Shown here in pieces: positions 38,027-48,955 of a stretch of DNA of 52,655 bases. The stretch comes from Gracilibacillus orientalis. GTDB lineage: Bacteria; Bacillota; Bacilli; Bacillales; Amphibacillaceae. The stretch lies in the NCBI RefSeq assembly GCF_900114645.1, contig NZ_FOTR01000020.1:1-52655 (forward strand). The letters run 5' to 3'. Numbering within the stretch: the first letter of the stretch is position 1; each line of letters starts with the position of its first letter. The translations under genes and the position numbers were made by a program. The notes under the pieces were generated by a model. That model saw only the letters and a list, made by a program, of their open reading frames with translations. It was not told the origin of the DNA and searched no databases.

Positions 38027-39013
38027 ATGCGAATTAAAGCGACGTTAGAGAAAATACCAGGAGGTATGATGGTTGTTCCGTTATTGCTTGCTGCAATATT
38101 AAACACATTTGTACCTGATTTATTAAGAATTGGTAATTTTACACAAGCACTATTCGTGGATGGAGCAAGTACATTAATTGCACTATTCTTACTATGTACG
38201 GGAGCTCAAATTAATTTAAAAAGTGCAGGAGTAAGTCTGGGGAAAGGTGCAACGTTATTAGCGACCAAATGGGTAGTAGGTGCTGCTATAGGATTAATCG
38301 CTTACACGTTTGCTGGTGAAAATGGGCTTTGGTTAGGTCTTGCGCCGATTGCTATTATTGCAGCAATGACTAATAGTAATGGTGGGCTTTATGTAGCTAT
38401 GGTTGGTCAATATGGAGACAAAACAGATAGAGCGGCATATTCGTTGCTTGCACTAAATGATGGACCATTTTTCACAATGGTAGCGTTAGCTATATTTGGT
38501 ACGATGGGGTTTGTTGATGGTATGTTCTCATTCGTATCCTTTATGTCTGTTCTACTTCCAATCATTGTTGGTATGGTATTAGGTAACTTAGACGGAGAAA
38601 TGAGAACGTTTTTAGATAAGGGAAGCTCGATGTTAATTCCGTTCTTTGCGTTCGCGTTAGGTATGGGAATTGATTTTGGAAGTATTATAGAGGGTGGTTT
38701 ATCAGGTATCATTCTTGGACTATTGACGGTATTTGTTACTGGAACATTTGGATACTTTGTTTTTAAAGCAATGAAATGGAATCCGATTGCAGGTGCAGCA
38801 GAAGGATCTACTGCTGGAAATGCGGTGGCAACACCTGCAGCAATTGCAGCGGCTAGTGCGAGTTTTGCAACACATGTGGATCTTGCAACTGTTCAAGTTG
38901 CGGCATCAACGGTAACGTCAGCAGTTTTATTACCAATATATATTGCTTTTTTAGTTAAACGATTAGAGAAAAAAGGTGTACATCTACCAGAAGATTACGC
39001 AATTAAAGAATGA
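38027..39013 (+). CDS. KdgT-family sugar-acid permease
   Basis: 328 residues with about ten hydrophobic segments, the size of 2-keto-3-deoxygluconate permeases. Family motifs include KIPGGMMVVPLLLAA at the N-terminus, FLLCTGAQINLK, NSNGGLYVAMVGQYG and AGAAEGSTAGNAVATPAA. It should import a sugar acid by proton symport. Because it is followed by an acid-sugar kinase and a PdxA2-like dehydrogenase, and no KDG kinase or aldolase is present, the substrate is more likely D-threonate or D-erythronate than 2-keto-3-deoxygluconate. The start has GGAGGAGG about 9 nt upstream. First gene of a three-gene operon. Confidence 0.88.
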   Translation: MRIKATLEKIPGGMMVVPLLLAAILNTFVPDLLRIGNFTQALFVDGASTLIALFLLCTGAQINLKSAGVSLGKGATLLATKWVVGAAIGLIAYTFAGENGLWLGLAPIAIIAAMTNSNGGLYVAMVGQYGDKTDRAAYSLLALNDGPFFTMVALAIFGTMGFVDGMFSFVSFMSVLLPIIVGMVLGNLDGEMRTFLDKGSSMLIPFFAFALGMGIDFGSIIEGGLSGIILGLLTVFVTGTFGYFVFKAMKWNPIAGAAEGSTAGNAVATPAAIAAASASFATHVDLATVQVAASTVTSAVLLPIYIAFLVKRLEKKGVHLPEDYAIKE

Positions 39014-39042
39014 GCTTAATAATGATAGAATGAGGGATCAAC

Positions 39043-40338
39043 ATGAATAATCTAATAGGTATAATTGCTGATGATTTGACGGGGGCAAATGATAGTGGAG
39101 TACAATTAACTGAAAAAGGAATTAAAACTTCTGTTTTGTTTAACATCCCTGAGCATACTCAAGGTTTAGATAGTGGGTTAGTGATTGATACTAATTCTCG
39201 CTCTTTATCAAGTCTAGAGGCAAAATCGATAACCAAAAAGGCGACTTTATTTCTGAAAGAAGCTGGCTATCGTTATGTTTATAAAAAAATGGATTCGACA
39301 CTAAGGGGTCATATCGGTATCGAGTTAAAAGCGCTATCTGAGGTGTATTTACCAGAGTTTGTAATCATAGCTCCAGCCTTTCCTGCTCACGGGAGAACAA
39401 CCAAGGACGGGATTCATTATGTGAATGGAGTAAGAATATCAGATACCGAAGTTGCAAAAGACCCAAAACACCCAGTTAGAGAATCATATATACCAAGATT
39501 GATAGAAAATGAAATTGGTGAGGCAGTAGGTTTATTAACAAAAAAAGATATAACTAGTTCAGTCTTGCGTGATAAATTACAATATTTTAAAGAGGAAAAT
39601 ACTCAGTATATTGTTTGTGATGCAGAATCACAAGAAGAATTACAACAGATGGCACAGCAGATTTTAAGTATTTCTGAAAGTGTCGTTTGGGCTGGATCAG
39701 CAGGTTTAGCTGAAGTTCTACCTGAAGTGTTAGGAATTAGTCAACAAGTGGAGACACGTTCATTCCCTAAATCAACAAATGTGTTGACGGTATGTGGAAG
39801 TTTATCAGAAGTGACACAGAGCCAAGTGAAATTTGCTGCAGGACAGACTGATGTTACTGCTGTTGTATTGGACCCAGTTCAAATGTTTAAAGATAATTGG
39901 GAAACCCTAAGAAAAGGATATATTGAGGATTGTGTTCGTGGAATCGATTCAGGTGATGACATTGTAGTTTATGTTCCATCAAATGAAAAAATACGTAAAC
40001 AAGTAAAACATGTCGGAAGTGAATTGAATTTGTCCGACAACCAAATTGGAGAGCGAATATCACAAGCGATTGGTGAAATAGTTGCTGGTATTTCATCAAA
40101 AAAAGAAAGTCTATCAGGCCTTGTTTTGACCGGAGGCGATACAGCGAAAGATGCCGCTCGTCAGCTAGGTGGAATTGGTTTTCGTTTGATTAAGCAATTA
40201 GAACCAGGAATTCCACTAGGAACATTAATTGGTACGGAGAGAGAATTTAAAATTGTAACAAAAGCAGGTGCATTTGGTAACAACCAATCCATTTATAATG
40301 CGATGCAAGTATTGAAGGGAGATTTAAATGATGAGTAA
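39043..40338 (+). CDS. dtnK: Four-carbon acid-sugar kinase (DUF1537 family; D-threonate/D-erythronate kinase)
   Basis: 431 residues, typical of the DUF1537 (OtnK/DtnK) family. The N-terminal domain carries IADDLTGANDSG (residues 8-19) and YKKMDSTLRGHIG, the substrate-binding part; the C-terminal domain has LTGGDTAKDAAR and the nucleotide-site motif TKAGAFGN near the end. It phosphorylates the terminal hydroxyl of a four-carbon sugar acid. With the PdxA2-type enzyme encoded next (11-nt overlap) it should convert D-threonate to the 4-phosphate and on to dihydroxyacetone phosphate plus CO2, the pathway established for paired DtnK-PdxA2 enzymes. Erythronate is an alternative substrate. Confidence 0.88.
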   Translation: MNNLIGIIADDLTGANDSGVQLTEKGIKTSVLFNIPEHTQGLDSGLVIDTNSRSLSSLEAKSITKKATLFLKEAGYRYVYKKMDSTLRGHIGIELKALSEVYLPEFVIIAPAFPAHGRTTKDGIHYVNGVRISDTEVAKDPKHPVRESYIPRLIENEIGEAVGLLTKKDITSSVLRDKLQYFKEENTQYIVCDAESQEELQQMAQQILSISESVVWAGSAGLAEVLPEVLGISQQVETRSFPKSTNVLTVCGSLSEVTQSQVKFAAGQTDVTAVVLDPVQMFKDNWETLRKGYIEDCVRGIDSGDDIVVYVPSNEKIRKQVKHVGSELNLSDNQIGERISQAIGEIVAGISSKKESLSGLVLTGGDTAKDAARQLGGIGFRLIKQLEPGIPLGTLIGTEREFKIVTKAGAFGNNQSIYNAMQVLKGDLNDE

Positions 40339-41329
40339 GAAACCAATTATAGGTATTACAATGGGAGACGCAGCAGGAGTAGGGCCAGAAGTAATTGTGA
40401 AAAGTCTCCAACATAAAGAGTTTTATGAACAAGCACACCCAATTGTTATTGGTGATGCAAAAATGTTAGAACGTGCTGCAGAAGTTTTAAATATTGAAAT
40501 TAAGGTAAATAAAATCGATCAACAAGCAGTTTTAGCTGAAACTACTTTTGGAGAAATAGAATGTGTGGACTTGGATTTACTTCCGGCAGACCTTCCGTTT
40601 GGGGAAGTTTCGGCTGATGCTGGAGACGCAGCATTCCAATATTTGAAAACTGCCATTGAATTAGCGAATGATAAAAAGATTGATGCGATTTGCACAGCGC
40701 CACTAAATAAAGAAGCTTTGCACAAAGGTGGTCATATCTATCCAGGCCATACCGAAATTTTGGCGGAGTTAACGAATACAAAGGATTTTTCTATGATGCT
40801 ATCTTCACCTAAGTTGAAAGTAATTCATGTAACTACCCACATGGGGCTTATTGATGCAATCAACCGTATTGAACCTGAACGTGTTTATAAGGTAATTCGT
40901 TTGGCTCATGATACTCTTACTTTGTCAGGAGTTAAACAGCCGAAGATTGGTGTTTGCGGCATTAATCCACACGCAGGAGAAAATGGTCTGTTCGGTAATG
41001 GAGAAGAAGAAGAGAAAATCGATCCTGCTATTAAGTCTGCAAAGGAAGAAGGCATTAATGTGGAAGGGGCTCTCCCAGCAGATACATTATTTTTCCGCGC
41101 GCAACGTGGTGATTTTGACATTGTTGTTGCGATGTACCATGATCAAGGACACGGTCCAATTAAAGTCCTTGGTCTTGAAGCTGGAGTGAATATTACTGTT
41201 GGTCTGCCAATCATTCGCACAAGTGTTGATCACGGTACCGCATTTGATATAGCAGGAAATGGAATCGTTGATGACGGCAGTATGGTTGAAGCGCTACGTC
41301 AAGCAATTGAGCTAGCGCCAGAAAAATAA
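40328..41329 (+). CDS. pdxA2: PdxA2-type 4-phospho-D-threonate (erythronate) dehydrogenase
   Basis: 333 residues, PdxA family (4-hydroxythreonine-4-phosphate dehydrogenase-like). The N-terminal ITMGDAAGVGPEV motif, CTAPLNKEAL and the metal-ligand His residues in GHTEILAE, THMGL and MYHDQGHGP are present, as are GINPHAGE and TSVDHGTAFDIAG. True PdxA acts in vitamin B6 synthesis, but the direct coupling to a DUF1537 kinase and a sugar-acid permease indicates the catabolic PdxA2 subgroup. Its start (ATGATG) lies inside the end of the kinase gene, behind GAAGGGAG. Last gene of the operon, followed by a terminator. Confidence 0.88.
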   Translation: MMSKKPIIGITMGDAAGVGPEVIVKSLQHKEFYEQAHPIVIGDAKMLERAAEVLNIEIKVNKIDQQAVLAETTFGEIECVDLDLLPADLPFGEVSADAGDAAFQYLKTAIELANDKKIDAICTAPLNKEALHKGGHIYPGHTEILAELTNTKDFSMMLSSPKLKVIHVTTHMGLIDAINRIEPERVYKVIRLAHDTLTLSGVKQPKIGVCGINPHAGENGLFGNGEEEEKIDPAIKSAKEEGINVEGALPADTLFFRAQRGDFDIVVAMYHDQGHGPIKVLGLEAGVNITVGLPIIRTSVDHGTAFDIAGNGIVDDGSMVEALRQAIELAPEK

Positions 41330-41339
41330 TATAAAAATA

Positions 41340-41375
41340 AAACTGGTCTATGTGAGGATAGACCAGTTTTTTTAT
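41340..41375 (+). terminator. Intrinsic terminator of the acid-sugar operon
   Basis: AAACTGGTCTAT pairs with ATAGACCAGTTT around a 6-nt loop, followed by TTTTATT. Confidence 0.9.
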
Positions 41376-41399
41376 TAGGTTGATGAGGCGCAAGGAGTG

Positions 41400-41588
41400 A
41401 TAGAAAATTAGCACGCAAGAAGATGCCTTTTTTCGCTCTGAAGAGTCCGGTAGTTGTTGGATAATATTGGATTTCCTCGGAGCTTGCAACAGTGTGAATT
41501 CAGTCTTAACGAAAATAACTGCTATTATATAATAAACCCAGATAACAATAAATCTAATAAGAATGAGGAAATATGTGTTTTTAAAACT
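41400..41588. pseudogene. Rearranged relic of the NERD-domain gene
   Basis: The reverse complement of about 41440-41525 matches the NERD gene at 48171-48233 (ATTTTCGTTAA, GAATTCACACTGTTGCAAGC, TCCAATATTAT) and then jumps to the 48349 region (CAACAACTACC, AGACT). The adjoining + strand stretch from about 41520 (GCTATTATATAATAAACCCA and on to the array) is instead a direct copy of the 3' end at 48641-48709. One old copy was therefore deleted internally and partly inverted. Confidence 0.75.
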
Positions 41589-41843
41589 GATATAACTGAC
41601 AAATCTTATGAGCAAGGATGAAGATTTGTCACAAAAACTGATATAACTGACAAATCTAGTGAGCAAGGATAAGGATTTGTCATAAAAACTGATATAACTG
41701 ACAAATCTTATGAGCAAGGATAGAGATTTGTCACAAAAATTGATATAACTGACAAATCTAGTGAGCAAGGATGAAGATTTGTCACAAAAACTGATATAAC
41801 TGACAAATCTAATCGTATGGAGTGGAGATTTGTTAAAAAAATC
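41589..41843. repeat. Array of five 51-bp hairpin repeats (array 1)
   Basis: The word GATATAACTGACAAATCT begins at 41589, 41640, 41691, 41742 and 41793, exactly 51 bp apart. Each unit also contains AGATTTGTC (or a one-base variant), which pairs with GACAAATCT about 14 bases upstream, so every unit can fold into one hairpin. The same unit forms array 2 at 48710-48913. Confidence 0.9.
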
Positions 41844-42104
41844 AAATCCATTGAATTGAGAATGAGACAACACTAGAAGTGGTTAGACTGAGTGATGAGT
41901 GAAGATTTAATGATCGAAGACGAACTAGATTTAGATACTCGTATGTTGGCAGTATACAAGGAGAGCTTTCAGATAAACAATGGTGCTGGTTCGTAGAATT
42001 ATATTGCGGTGTTTTTGTTGTCTGTGTGATTGCTAGTCCATAAACATCATGGGCATAGGAAGCTGCAGGCTGAACGAAAAAATCCCGATTTCTTAATTAA
42101 GAAA

Positions 42105-42163
42105 GGTACCGACCTCTGAAGTTAGGTTTGCTACTCTAACTTTCGTGGGTCGGTACCCTTTTT
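42105..42163 (+). terminator. Strong two-tier terminator hairpin upstream of rph
   Basis: The outer stem GGTACCGACC / GGTCGGTACC and the inner stem GAAGTTAG / CTAACTTTC are followed by CTTTTT. No intact gene feeds it. It may belong to a lost gene or insulate rph. Confidence 0.75.
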
Positions 42164-42367
42164 GTATTGAAATTCACATCCGGATTTTCCTGACGCTACC
42201 ACTAAATGATCGTATAAATATCTTGATAAAAATGAAGAACTGTGGTAAATTTATATAGATACACACTGTTAATAAAATTATTTATAAATATCCTTATATT
42301 TATTTTACATTATGAAAACCTTTTTAGTCAACCCTTTATTTTTATTTTTTAAAAAGGAGTGTTTGAT

Positions 42368-42412
42368 ATGAACGTGGAACTCGCCAGGGGCAGGAACGAG
42401 TGGACAGTGTAA
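42368..42412 (+). CDS. Candidate 14-residue leader peptide upstream of rph
   Basis: An AAAAAGGAG ribosome-binding site lies upstream of an ATG at 42368 that opens a 14-codon frame (MNVELARGRNEWTV) ending at 42412, 71 bases before rph. The short stretch is far more GC-rich than its AT-rich flanks, so it looks selected. It could be a translated leader or a conserved DNA/RNA element. No terminator was seen between it and rph, so attenuation is not supported. Confidence 0.35.
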   Translation: MNVELARGRNEWTV

Positions 42413-42468
42413 TTGGTTGATCAGATGAACAATGCTGTCATATGATTTATTTTGGTATGGATCGATAA

Positions 42469-45093
<2,625 letters not shown>

Positions 45094-45188
45094 TGTATTA
45101 CTTACGGGAAAAACGCTGCAATCAGGACGTACATTTAAGATATAAGGTCAATAGTTAAATAAGTATTATGATAAATGGGGGATGTTTA

Positions 45189-47498
45189 GTGAGTGAAGAA
45201 AATAAAAATCGGGAAGCAGAACAACATCGTGTGAATCATGTGATTGAGGAGATCGATCAGCGACAGGAAAAGTTATATACAAAATTAGCAGGGCTAAAGG
45301 AAAGTGTTATCAATTTACGGCAAAACTTCTGGGAAGATGTGAGCGTAAACCTAGAAGAATCTGATGATGTCATCGAAACACACGCAAGTATTAAACAGCA
45401 AGCAGAATTATTATCCGAACGAGAGCTATTCCACGGAAAAATAGATGAAGAGTTAAAAACGTTGAAAAAATTAAAAAATAATCCCTATTTTGGACGTATT
45501 GATTTTCGGGAGGATGGCGAATCAACTAGTGAACCAATCTATATCGGGATTGCTTCTTTAATGGATCATAATGATGATGATTTCCTTGTATTTGATTGGC
45601 GCGCGCCGATTTCCAGTCTTTATTATGATTACTCCTCTGGCAAAGCTCAATACCAAACAATGGATGGCACCATTACAGGTGAGATGACGTTAAAACGACA
45701 ATTTATGATCCGTAATGGCGCTATTAAAGGGATGTTTGATACGGGAGTCACTATAGGCGATGAATTGTTGCAGCAAGCGCTCGGAAATAATGCCAGTACA
45801 ACGATGAAAAGTATCGTGTCTACCATTCAAAAAGAGCAAAATAAAATTATCAGGGATGAACAGCATCGCTTTCTAGTTGTCCAAGGTGTAGCAGGAAGCG
45901 GTAAAACTTCTGCAGCATTACAACGTATTGCTTATTTAATGTATCGATATCGTGAGACATTAAATAAAGATAATGTTGTCTTATTTTCACCAAACCCGTT
46001 ATTTAGCAGCTATGTTGCCAATGTACTTCCTGAACTTGGGGAAGCGAATGTACGACAAACAACATTTTATGAATACCTTGTGGACAAAATTGGAAGTAAG
46101 CTAACCGTTGAGTCACCATTTCAACATATGGAAGATAAATTAACAGAGGTTCGTGACACGCATTATCATACGAAAAAAGCATGTATTGACTATAAATCAA
46201 GTTTAAACTTTAAACAGCATTTGGATGAATACATGTCCAGCTTGACTAAAGACGGATTGCAGTTTAAAAATATCTCATTCCGGAAAGAAGTGCTTGTTAC
46301 CAAAGAACAAATTCGTGATTATTTTTATTCTTTGGATCCAACTGTTGCCATTCCAAATAAATTGGAACTTGTTGCAAAATGGCTTTTACGTGAAATAAAA
46401 AAACAGCAGCAGAACGAAAAAAACAAGGATTGGGTCATGGAGCAGATGGAGTTATTAGATAAAGAGGAATATTTACAAGCACATTACCATATGCAAGCTC
46501 AGGATCAAGATGAATTATATGCTGATGAGACGGAGGAAGACTTTCTGCGTGGAAAAGTAGTACAAGAAGCTTTTGCCAGCTTGAAACAAAAAGTGAAGCA
46601 ATTTCAATTCGTTCATATTTTAGAAACGTATAAGAAGTTGTTTACCGATTGGCCGCTAAAGAATGCACCGGAATATTGGGATGATATAAGAGAGTGGACT
46701 AGTAAAGATCTTTCCCAGGGGTACTTGGCATGGGAAGAGGCTACAGCATTTTTATACTTTAAAGTCTGTATATTAGGGGATACTACTGATCGGTCGGTAC
46801 GCCATTTGTTTATTGATGAAGCACAGGATTATTCTCCATTTCAATTTGCTTATATCAAGGAGCAGTTTCCTTATACGAGAATGACTCTGTTAGGGGATAT
46901 CAACCAGGCGATCTATACCCATGAGATTAAGGGAAGTCCGCTTGTACCGAATAATGAAGATGGAAGTTACGAGCGAATTGTTTTGACTAAGAGTTATCGG
47001 TCAACCAAACAAATCGTGGACTTCACAACATATTTTGCCCCGGAGGGTGAAATGATCGAGCCATTTAACAGGGAAGGTCAGAAACCTGAATTGGTCATCC
47101 ATCAAGGAAATATTGTTGAGCCATTACTTGCTAAGATAAAGGCATTGCAGGAAAATGGCCATGAAACAATCGCGCTTATTTGTAAGACGCAGCAGGAATG
47201 TGATGAGCTACTTGAACTGCTGAGTGATTCGCTATTGGTTACCCAAATAAATGAGAAAACGCGGTCCTATCAAAAAGGAATTTTGTTGCTACCGGTTTAT
47301 TTGGCCAAAGGGATTGAATTTGATGCAGTTGTTATTCCGAATGTTTCCGAAGCAATGTATGCGGGTGAAGCAGAGCGAACACTTTTTTATACCGCCTGCA
47401 CGAGAGCGATGCATGAATTAGTGATGTTAACAGATGGAAAACGCTGCCCATTTATATTAGAGGTACCGGAAGATAAATATAAGGTGATAACTGGATAA
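45189..47498 (+). CDS. helD: HelD-type RNA polymerase-associated helicase-like ATPase
   Basis: 769 residues from a GTG at 45189 (GGGGG 7 nt upstream); an in-frame ATG at 45168 lies before that site. The N-terminus is a charged coiled coil (about 1-100), as in HelD proteins that reach into the RNA polymerase channel. It is followed by a UvrD-like SF1 ATPase: Walker A GVAGSGKT (233-240), LFIDEAQDYSPFQ, LTKSYRS and TACTRAMHEL. HelD removes stalled polymerase from DNA; a relative, HelR, protects polymerase by displacing rifamycins. Placement directly after rph suggests the same role here. No terminator separates the two genes, so they may be co-transcribed. Confidence 0.88.
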   Translation: MSEENKNREAEQHRVNHVIEEIDQRQEKLYTKLAGLKESVINLRQNFWEDVSVNLEESDDVIETHASIKQQAELLSERELFHGKIDEELKTLKKLKNNPYFGRIDFREDGESTSEPIYIGIASLMDHNDDDFLVFDWRAPISSLYYDYSSGKAQYQTMDGTITGEMTLKRQFMIRNGAIKGMFDTGVTIGDELLQQALGNNASTTMKSIVSTIQKEQNKIIRDEQHRFLVVQGVAGSGKTSAALQRIAYLMYRYRETLNKDNVVLFSPNPLFSSYVANVLPELGEANVRQTTFYEYLVDKIGSKLTVESPFQHMEDKLTEVRDTHYHTKKACIDYKSSLNFKQHLDEYMSSLTKDGLQFKNISFRKEVLVTKEQIRDYFYSLDPTVAIPNKLELVAKWLLREIKKQQQNEKNKDWVMEQMELLDKEEYLQAHYHMQAQDQDELYADETEEDFLRGKVVQEAFASLKQKVKQFQFVHILETYKKLFTDWPLKNAPEYWDDIREWTSKDLSQGYLAWEEATAFLYFKVCILGDTTDRSVRHLFIDEAQDYSPFQFAYIKEQFPYTRMTLLGDINQAIYTHEIKGSPLVPNNEDGSYERIVLTKSYRSTKQIVDFTTYFAPEGEMIEPFNREGQKPELVIHQGNIVEPLLAKIKALQENGHETIALICKTQQECDELLELLSDSLLVTQINEKTRSYQKGILLLPVYLAKGIEFDAVVIPNVSEAMYAGEAERTLFYTACTRAMHELVMLTDGKRCPFILEVPEDKYKVITG

Positions 47499-47506
47499 GG
47501 TTTAGG

Positions 47507-47540
47507 AATCCGTTCAACAATGTGTTGAACGGATTTCTTA
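47507..47540 (+). terminator. Intrinsic terminator after helD
   Basis: AATCCGTTCAACA (47507-47519) pairs perfectly with TGTTGAACGGATT (47523-47535); a short T-run TTCTT follows. Confidence 0.85.
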
Positions 47541-47584
47541 TGTCTCTGAAAGTTGGCAAAAAAATAAGTACCGTGCCAGTTTCT

Positions 47585-47647
47585 GTAATATTGAAGAATT
47601 GCATTTTTAATTTCTCAATTTAAATTTATAACAGCTGTAGCCCAGAC
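47585..47647 (+). pseudogene. Second relic of the NERD gene
   Basis: 63 bases closely resemble the NERD coding sequence at 48498-48559, including an identical AACAGCTGTAGCCCAGAC end. The frame is broken by stops and a one-base indel. It lies just upstream of the intact gene, so the locus has seen repeated duplication or recombination. Confidence 0.75.
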
Positions 47648-47690
47648 TAGTTGTTTATATCATATCAATAAAGTAATATGGATATGGTAG

Positions 47691-47729
47691 AACCATTCGG
47701 GCTTCTGTATGGGTGAGGTTCGAATGGTT
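47691..47729 (+). promoter_or_regulatory. Inverted repeat in front of the NERD gene
   Basis: AACCATTCG (47691-47699) and CGAATGGTT (47721-47729) are perfect arms 21 nt apart, followed by TATAATAT and then the ribosome-binding site of the gene. It could be an operator or a 5' hairpin. Confidence 0.4.
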
Positions 47730-47759
47730 ATAATATTTTGATAGAAAGGTTGGCGTAAT

Positions 47760-48671
47760 ATGAAGCAAAGGCAAAAGCCATATGAGTTGCAGATTTACGA
47801 AGCACTCCTATATCGTAAAGTATTTTCATCTGAAGAAATGAGAAAATACAGGATATTACAGAAAGGATATGAGGGAGAACTTCAGTTTGACCGCTGTGTC
47901 GAAAATCTTCCCGGCGAATATCTAAGACTCCGAGACCTCTGGTTACCCCATCGTTATAAATTTTTCCAAATTGATTATGGATTGATTATCAACAATACAT
48001 TTTTCTTATATGAATTGAAAAATTACAAAGGTGAATTTTTCTATGAAAACGATAAGTTATATCTCACCTCAGGTAAAGAAATTGATGATCCTCTCACACA
48101 ATTAGCAAGAGCAGATTCGCTATTACATCAGTTACTCCAAGAATTAGACATTCACATCCCTATCCAGTCAGCAGTTATTTTCGTTAACCCTGAATTCACA
48201 CTGTTGCAAGCTCCGAGAAAGTCCAATATTATTCTGCCAAGTCAATTAAATCGATATCTTCAACAATTATACACTGATTCAAGAGTGGATCCTATTTGTT
48301 ATAAAATAGCGAAAAAGTTAAAACAAGTAGCATTACCACAATCCCCTTTTCAACAACTACCAGACTTTTCGTTTACAGAATTAAAAAAAGGTCTCCGCTG
48401 TCAATCATGCAGACAATTAGAAACAAAAATTGATGGTAAGATGTGTGTTTGTGATCACTGTGGCGAGAAAGAACAATCGCAAAGTGCGATCTTACGTAAT
48501 ATGGAAGAATTACAATTTTTATTCCCTCAATTGAAACTTACAACAGCTGTAGCCCAGACATGGATGGGGATTGAATCTAAAAAAAGAATTCTTTATGTCT
48601 TAAACAAGTACTTTTATAAAAAAGGGAAGAAAAAAGGAAGCTATTATATAATAAACCCAGATAAACAATAA
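47760..48671 (+). CDS. NERD-domain protein with C-terminal zinc-ribbon-like motif
   Basis: 303 residues. The N-terminal half is a nuclease-related domain: GYEGELQFDRCVENL, LRDLWLP, FFQIDYGLII and FLYELKNYKGEF, in which the Asp and the E-x-K triad fit the restriction-endonuclease-like active site. Then come a helical region (about 120-215) and a CQSC ... CDHC pair (about residues 220-242) likely to bind zinc. The C-terminal stretch ends in a basic KKGKKKGSYYI motif. The ATG follows GAAAGG about 8 nt upstream. Function unknown; NERD proteins are thought to act on nucleic acid. An array of 51-bp hairpin repeats starts 39 bases after the stop, before any terminator, so it is probably its 3' UTR. 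Two relics of this gene lie at 41400-41588 and 47585-47647. Confidence 0.82.
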   Translation: MKQRQKPYELQIYEALLYRKVFSSEEMRKYRILQKGYEGELQFDRCVENLPGEYLRLRDLWLPHRYKFFQIDYGLIINNTFFLYELKNYKGEFFYENDKLYLTSGKEIDDPLTQLARADSLLHQLLQELDIHIPIQSAVIFVNPEFTLLQAPRKSNIILPSQLNRYLQQLYTDSRVDPICYKIAKKLKQVALPQSPFQQLPDFSFTELKKGLRCQSCRQLETKIDGKMCVCDHCGEKEQSQSAILRNMEELQFLFPQLKLTTAVAQTWMGIESKKRILYVLNKYFYKKGKKKGSYYIINPDKQ

Positions 48672-48709
48672 ATCCATTGAAAATGAGGAAATACGCGTTT
48701 TTAAAAACA

Positions 48710-48913
48710 GATATAACTGACAAATCTAGTGAGCAAGGCTGAAGATTTGTCACAAAAAATGATATAACTGACAAATCTCATGAGAGAGGCAGAAGATTTG
48801 TCACAAAAAATGATATAACTGACAAATCTTATGGGAGAGGCTAAAGATTTGTCACAAAAAGTGATATAACTGACAAATCTCATGAGAGAGACTGAAGATT
48901 TGTCATAAAAATT
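48710..48913. repeat. Array of four 51-bp hairpin repeats (array 2)
   Basis: GATATAACTGACAAATCT begins at 48710, 48761, 48812 and 48863, again exactly 51 bp apart, and each unit closes with GATTTGTCA after a variable CATGAGAGAGGC-like loop. Units are of the same family as array 1 but the loops differ, so the two arrays have evolved separately or homogenised locally. Confidence 0.9.
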
Positions 48914-48916
48914 GAG

Positions 48917-48955
48917 AGCAGCCCATAAGCTTAACTCATGGGCTGCTTTATCATT
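48917..48955. terminator. Terminator between the array and the substrate-binding protein gene
   Basis: AGCAGCCCAT and ATGGGCTGCT form a perfect 10-bp stem with an 11-nt loop. TTATCATTTTA follows on +, and an A-rich stretch on the other side gives a T-run on -. It probably serves both convergent transcripts. Confidence 0.85.

Noticed and set aside
41589-41843. CRISPR array
   Set aside because: The whole 51-bp unit is similar from copy to copy, with no unique spacers between repeats, and no cas genes are present.
41211-41873. 220-codon - strand open frame with a 17-residue repeated pattern
   Set aside because: It reads antisense through the end of pdxA2, the terminator, the NERD relic and array 1. 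The repeated pattern only reflects that 51 is a multiple of three.
41895-41996. 33-codon ORF beginning MSEDLMIEDELDLD
   Set aside because: Weak start context and no family recognised; it lies in a decayed interval and is more likely a gene remnant or chance.
42105-42163. T-box or other riboswitch before rph
   Set aside because: Only a strong two-tier terminator hairpin is visible; no T-box sequence or known aptamer core precedes it.
48710-48913. Classical type III toxin-antitoxin antitoxin array
   Set aside because: In known systems the repeats lie upstream of the toxin with a terminator in between. Here they are downstream and the protein is a NERD domain, not ToxN-like. Kept only as a loose analogy.
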